NCBI GenBank assembly: GCA_011390695.1
Contig: JAABRW010000463.1
Location: 1-7,995 of the forward strand
Reading direction: 5' to 3'
Source of the DNA: Desulfotignum sp.
GTDB taxonomy: Bacteria; Desulfobacterota; Desulfobacteria; Desulfobacterales; Desulfobacteraceae
DNA: 7,995 nt
Both the position numbers and the translations under genes were made by a program. Positions 5,960 through 7,995 of this stretch are shown piece after piece (positions within the stretch are counted from its first letter, which is position 1; the number at the start of each line of letters is the position of its first letter). Under the pieces are notes generated by a model. It saw only the letters and a program-made list of their open reading frames with translations, ran no database searches and was not told where the DNA came from.

Positions 5960-7597
5960 GTGCACGAGATCATATCAAAACCGGTAGAATCCGTTGATGT
6001 TGCATCCATCCACCAGATAAACGGATATGATGCCATCAAAAACGGATATCCGGATTATCTTACGGATGAATCAAAGCTGTCAGCGGGAGAAGTCGAGCTG
6101 CTGGCATTTCCGGCCAATGAAAAAGAACTGGCTGCCATTGTCAAAAATGTTTTGGCCAAAGGATTGACTCTCACCGTTGCCGGTGCCCGAACCGGTCTGG
6201 TAGGCGGATGTGTTCCTGCCGGCGGTGCCCTCATATCCCTTGAAAAAATGAATCAGGCAACCCATCTCTATTACACGGAACAGGCGGATGAATGGCGGGT
6301 GAGTGCCCAGGCCGGTCTGCTTTTATCAGATTTGGACACCATGGTTTCTGAAAAACGGTTTCCAGGAATGAGCGGTACCCCCGGTTCTTCTTTGACAGAC
6401 AACCTGGCCCGGTTTTCCAAAGACCCGGTCTCATACTTTTATCCACCCGACCCTACGGAAATGAGCGCCACCATCGGGGGGACAGTCGCCACAAATGCCT
6501 CAGGTGCCAGAACCTTTCGTTACGGAGCCACCAGGGACTGGATCCGGGGCATACGGGTCCTCACGGTTGATGGAGAAATCCTGGACATTCCCCGGGGCAA
6601 ATACTTTTCCTCTCCCAATGGCATGTTTGTTATCCGCAATGCCTCAGGCAGGCATACCGCAGTTCGGATTCCGGATTATACAATGCCCAGAACCAAATGT
6701 ACTGCCGGGTTTTATGCTGCACCCCATATGGACCTGATCGATCTTTTCATCGGATCTGAAGGCGCGTTCGGGATCATCACCCAGGTGGATGTGGCGCTGC
6801 TTCCCCGGGAAAAAAAATGTGCAATCATTCAGTTTACTGACTCGGATGATGCCGCTCTCAGGTTGGTGCAGGCATTGCGCAGCGACCCGCGGCTGCAACT
6901 GGATTTCATCGAATTCTACTCGGAAAATGCCTTGAACCTGCTGCGGCAGATGCAGTCAGAAACCCTTCGGCTGGTAGGCATGCCGTCTATCCCTGACACA
7001 GCAGGCGCGGCTTTGTTTTTTGACCTGCCGTTTGATCCGGAAGAAAACAATCCGGATTTCCGTGCACTGGATGAAACAGTCCGCAGTGCCGGGGCTGATC
7101 TGAGAAATTCATGGGCCGGGTATGAACCCCGTGAAGTCTCCAGATTCAAATTGTTCCGCCACCTGCTCCCGGAAAAGGTATCCCAGCAGATTGCTGAAAT
7201 CAAAAAAAAGCATCCTGCCATTCACCGGCTCAGTTCCGACCTGGCTGTTCCGGATGCACATCTTTTAGACATCTGGAACCTTTACCGTATGCGGTTGAAT
7301 GATGCAGGCATTCCCTGGGTGGGATTTGGACATGTGGGTAACAACCATTTCCATATTTCGGCCATGCCAAAGGATATGGACCAGTTATCCCAGGGGATGG
7401 CCATATATTCCGAATTTGCAAAAACAGCGGTATCATACGGCGGCAGCGTCAGTGCGGAACACGGCATTGGAAAAATCAAGGCAAAATTTCTGCCGGCCAT
7501 GTATTCCAAAGAACACATTGACCAGATGATTGCCATGAAAACCGCTTTTGATCCGCTGCTCACACTAAATCCAGGAAATATATTCACAACTTGCTGA
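5960..7597 (+). CDS. FAD-binding oxidoreductase, GlcD / D-lactate dehydrogenase-like (FAD_binding_4 + FAD-oxidase C)
   Basis: This 545-residue flavoprotein probably oxidises a 2-hydroxy acid to the 2-oxo acid and passes electrons to the Etf encoded next. The PCMH-type FAD domain spans about 45-285: AFPANEKELAAIV (49-61), the pyrophosphate loop AGARTGLVGGCVP (74-86), YPPDPTEMSATIGGTVATNA (161-180), SGARTFRYGATRDWIRGIRV (181-200) and DLFIGSEGAFGIIT (261-274). The C-terminal FAD-oxidase domain carries GHVGNNHFH (457-465) and SAEHGIGKIKAKFL (498-511). By analogy with 2-hydroxyglutarate and lactate dehydrogenases, H458, H465 and E500 would bind the metal and H501 act as catalytic base. It ends in LNPGNIF, typical of the family. 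There is no signal peptide, membrane segment or cysteine-rich Fe-S domain, so a cytoplasmic single-chain enzyme is expected. At 545 residues it is longer than GlcD (about 460-500), with extra sequence around 205-250. The start is GTG with AAGGGAG upstream. Lactate, glycolate or another 2-hydroxy acid is likely; the sequence does not choose between them. Confidence 0.92.
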   Translation: MHEIISKPVESVDVASIHQINGYDAIKNGYPDYLTDESKLSAGEVELLAFPANEKELAAIVKNVLAKGLTLTVAGARTGLVGGCVPAGGALISLEKMNQATHLYYTEQADEWRVSAQAGLLLSDLDTMVSEKRFPGMSGTPGSSLTDNLARFSKDPVSYFYPPDPTEMSATIGGTVATNASGARTFRYGATRDWIRGIRVLTVDGEILDIPRGKYFSSPNGMFVIRNASGRHTAVRIPDYTMPRTKCTAGFYAAPHMDLIDLFIGSEGAFGIITQVDVALLPREKKCAIIQFTDSDDAALRLVQALRSDPRLQLDFIEFYSENALNLLRQMQSETLRLVGMPSIPDTAGAALFFDLPFDPEENNPDFRALDETVRSAGADLRNSWAGYEPREVSRFKLFRHLLPEKVSQQIAEIKKKHPAIHRLSSDLAVPDAHLLDIWNLYRMRLNDAGIPWVGFGHVGNNHFHISAMPKDMDQLSQGMAIYSEFAKTAVSYGGSVSAEHGIGKIKAKFLPAMYSKEHIDQMIAMKTAFDPLLTLNPGNIFTTC

Positions 7598-7604
7598 GGA
7601 AATT

Positions 7605-7995
7605 ATGAAAATCGTTGTTGCAGTCAAACAGGTACCTGAAATCTCGGACGTCCAGGTCAATCCGGAAACCGGTTCTCTGATACGGGAGGGCGTTTCCGCC
7701 ATCCTCAACCCTTTTTGTGAATATGCACTGGACCACGCGGTCAGACTGAAAGCTGTTTTACCGGATATCCACATCACTGCCGTTTCCATGGGGCCGCCCC
7801 AGGCAAAAAAGGCTCTTGTCCGGGCATTGGAACTGGGGGCTGACGAGGGAATCCTGGTCAGTGACCGCAAATTCGCCGGTGCAGACACCTGGGCGACCGC
7901 ATTGACCCTGACTGCTGCGATCCGTATCTCAGTGCCGGATTTCCATCTGATTTTTGTGGGCAAACAGGCCATTGATGGCGACACAGCCCAGGTAG
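7605..7995 (+). CDS. etfB: Electron transfer flavoprotein subunit beta, C-terminus beyond right edge
   Basis: The first 130 residues are visible; EtfB is normally about 255-265. It forms a heterodimer with EtfA (expected just downstream) and accepts electrons from the flavoprotein dehydrogenase encoded upstream. The N-terminus MKIVVAVKQVPE, then NPFCEYALDHAVRLK (35-49), VSMGPPQAKKALVRALELGA (60-79), SDRKFAGADTWATALTL (86-102) and GKQAIDGDTAQV (119-130) are the EtfB core, including AMP/FAD-site segments. The SMGPPQA, SDR-FAG-DT-AT and IDGDTAQV versions match what I recall of clostridial and other anaerobic, often bifurcating, EtfB proteins; classical mitochondrial EtfB reads IDDDCNQTG at the last site. 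NPFCE, in contrast, is shared with the classical type. The ATG lies seven bases after the dehydrogenase stop, with GAGGA (7596-7600) as ribosome binding site, so the two are translationally close and surely co-transcribed. Confidence 0.93.
   Translation, partial: MKIVVAVKQVPEISDVQVNPETGSLIREGVSAILNPFCEYALDHAVRLKAVLPDIHITAVSMGPPQAKKALVRALELGADEGILVSDRKFAGADTWATALTLTAAIRISVPDFHLIFVGKQAIDGDTAQV

Noticed and set aside
5923..5997. 24-codon open frame whose ATG overlaps the permease stop
   Set aside because: It has no ribosome binding site of its own beyond permease coding sequence, no family character, and it runs into the dehydrogenase start region.
7565..7984. 139-codon minus-strand open frame at the right end
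   Set aside because: It is antisense to EtfB, which carries unambiguous family motifs and a ribosome binding site.

Overview
The window looks like chromosome of an anaerobic, respiratory Gram-negative bacterium, most likely a sulfate reducer of the Desulfobacteraceae type (Desulfobacterota). This is an inference from the gene set (TAXI-type TRAP transporter, GlcD-like flavoprotein dehydrogenase and electron transfer flavoprotein in one run; lipoprotein beta-carbonic anhydrase), the moderate GC coding DNA with strong AAGGAG-type ribosome binding sites, and the protein style. No rRNA or other phylogenetic marker is present to prove it.

Left part (1-1753, minus strand). A YkgJ-type cysteine-cluster protein (putative Zn/Fe-chelating domain) runs off the left edge. 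Upstream of it on the same strand is a complete beta-class carbonic anhydrase with a lipoprotein signal peptide, so it probably works outside the cytoplasm. They are separated by about 200 bp and need not form one operon.

Middle (1754-2120). A divergent, very AT-rich intergenic region holds several short palindromes and promoter-like elements. A TTGACA box, heptamer repeats and a 12-bp perfect palindrome abut or overlap the start codon of the next gene, which has no Shine-Dalgarno sequence.

Right part (2121-7995, plus strand). Five co-directional genes form a probable catabolic operon: an FCD-family GntR regulator, a TAXI solute-binding protein, a fused 4TM/12TM TRAP permease, a GlcD/D-lactate-dehydrogenase-like FAD oxidoreductase, and EtfB (cut by the right edge; EtfA is expected next). 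A 17-bp perfect hairpin sits between the binding protein and permease genes.

Reading of the module: the TRAP system imports an organic acid, the FAD enzyme oxidises it (a 2-hydroxy acid such as lactate or glycolate is the natural guess for the family), and the electrons go to an Etf that may be of the flavin-bifurcating kind known from Acetobacterium woodii lactate dehydrogenase. The GntR/FCD regulator probably senses the acid and controls its own promoter. The substrate and the bifurcation are inferences; the protein families and gene order are clear from the sequence.
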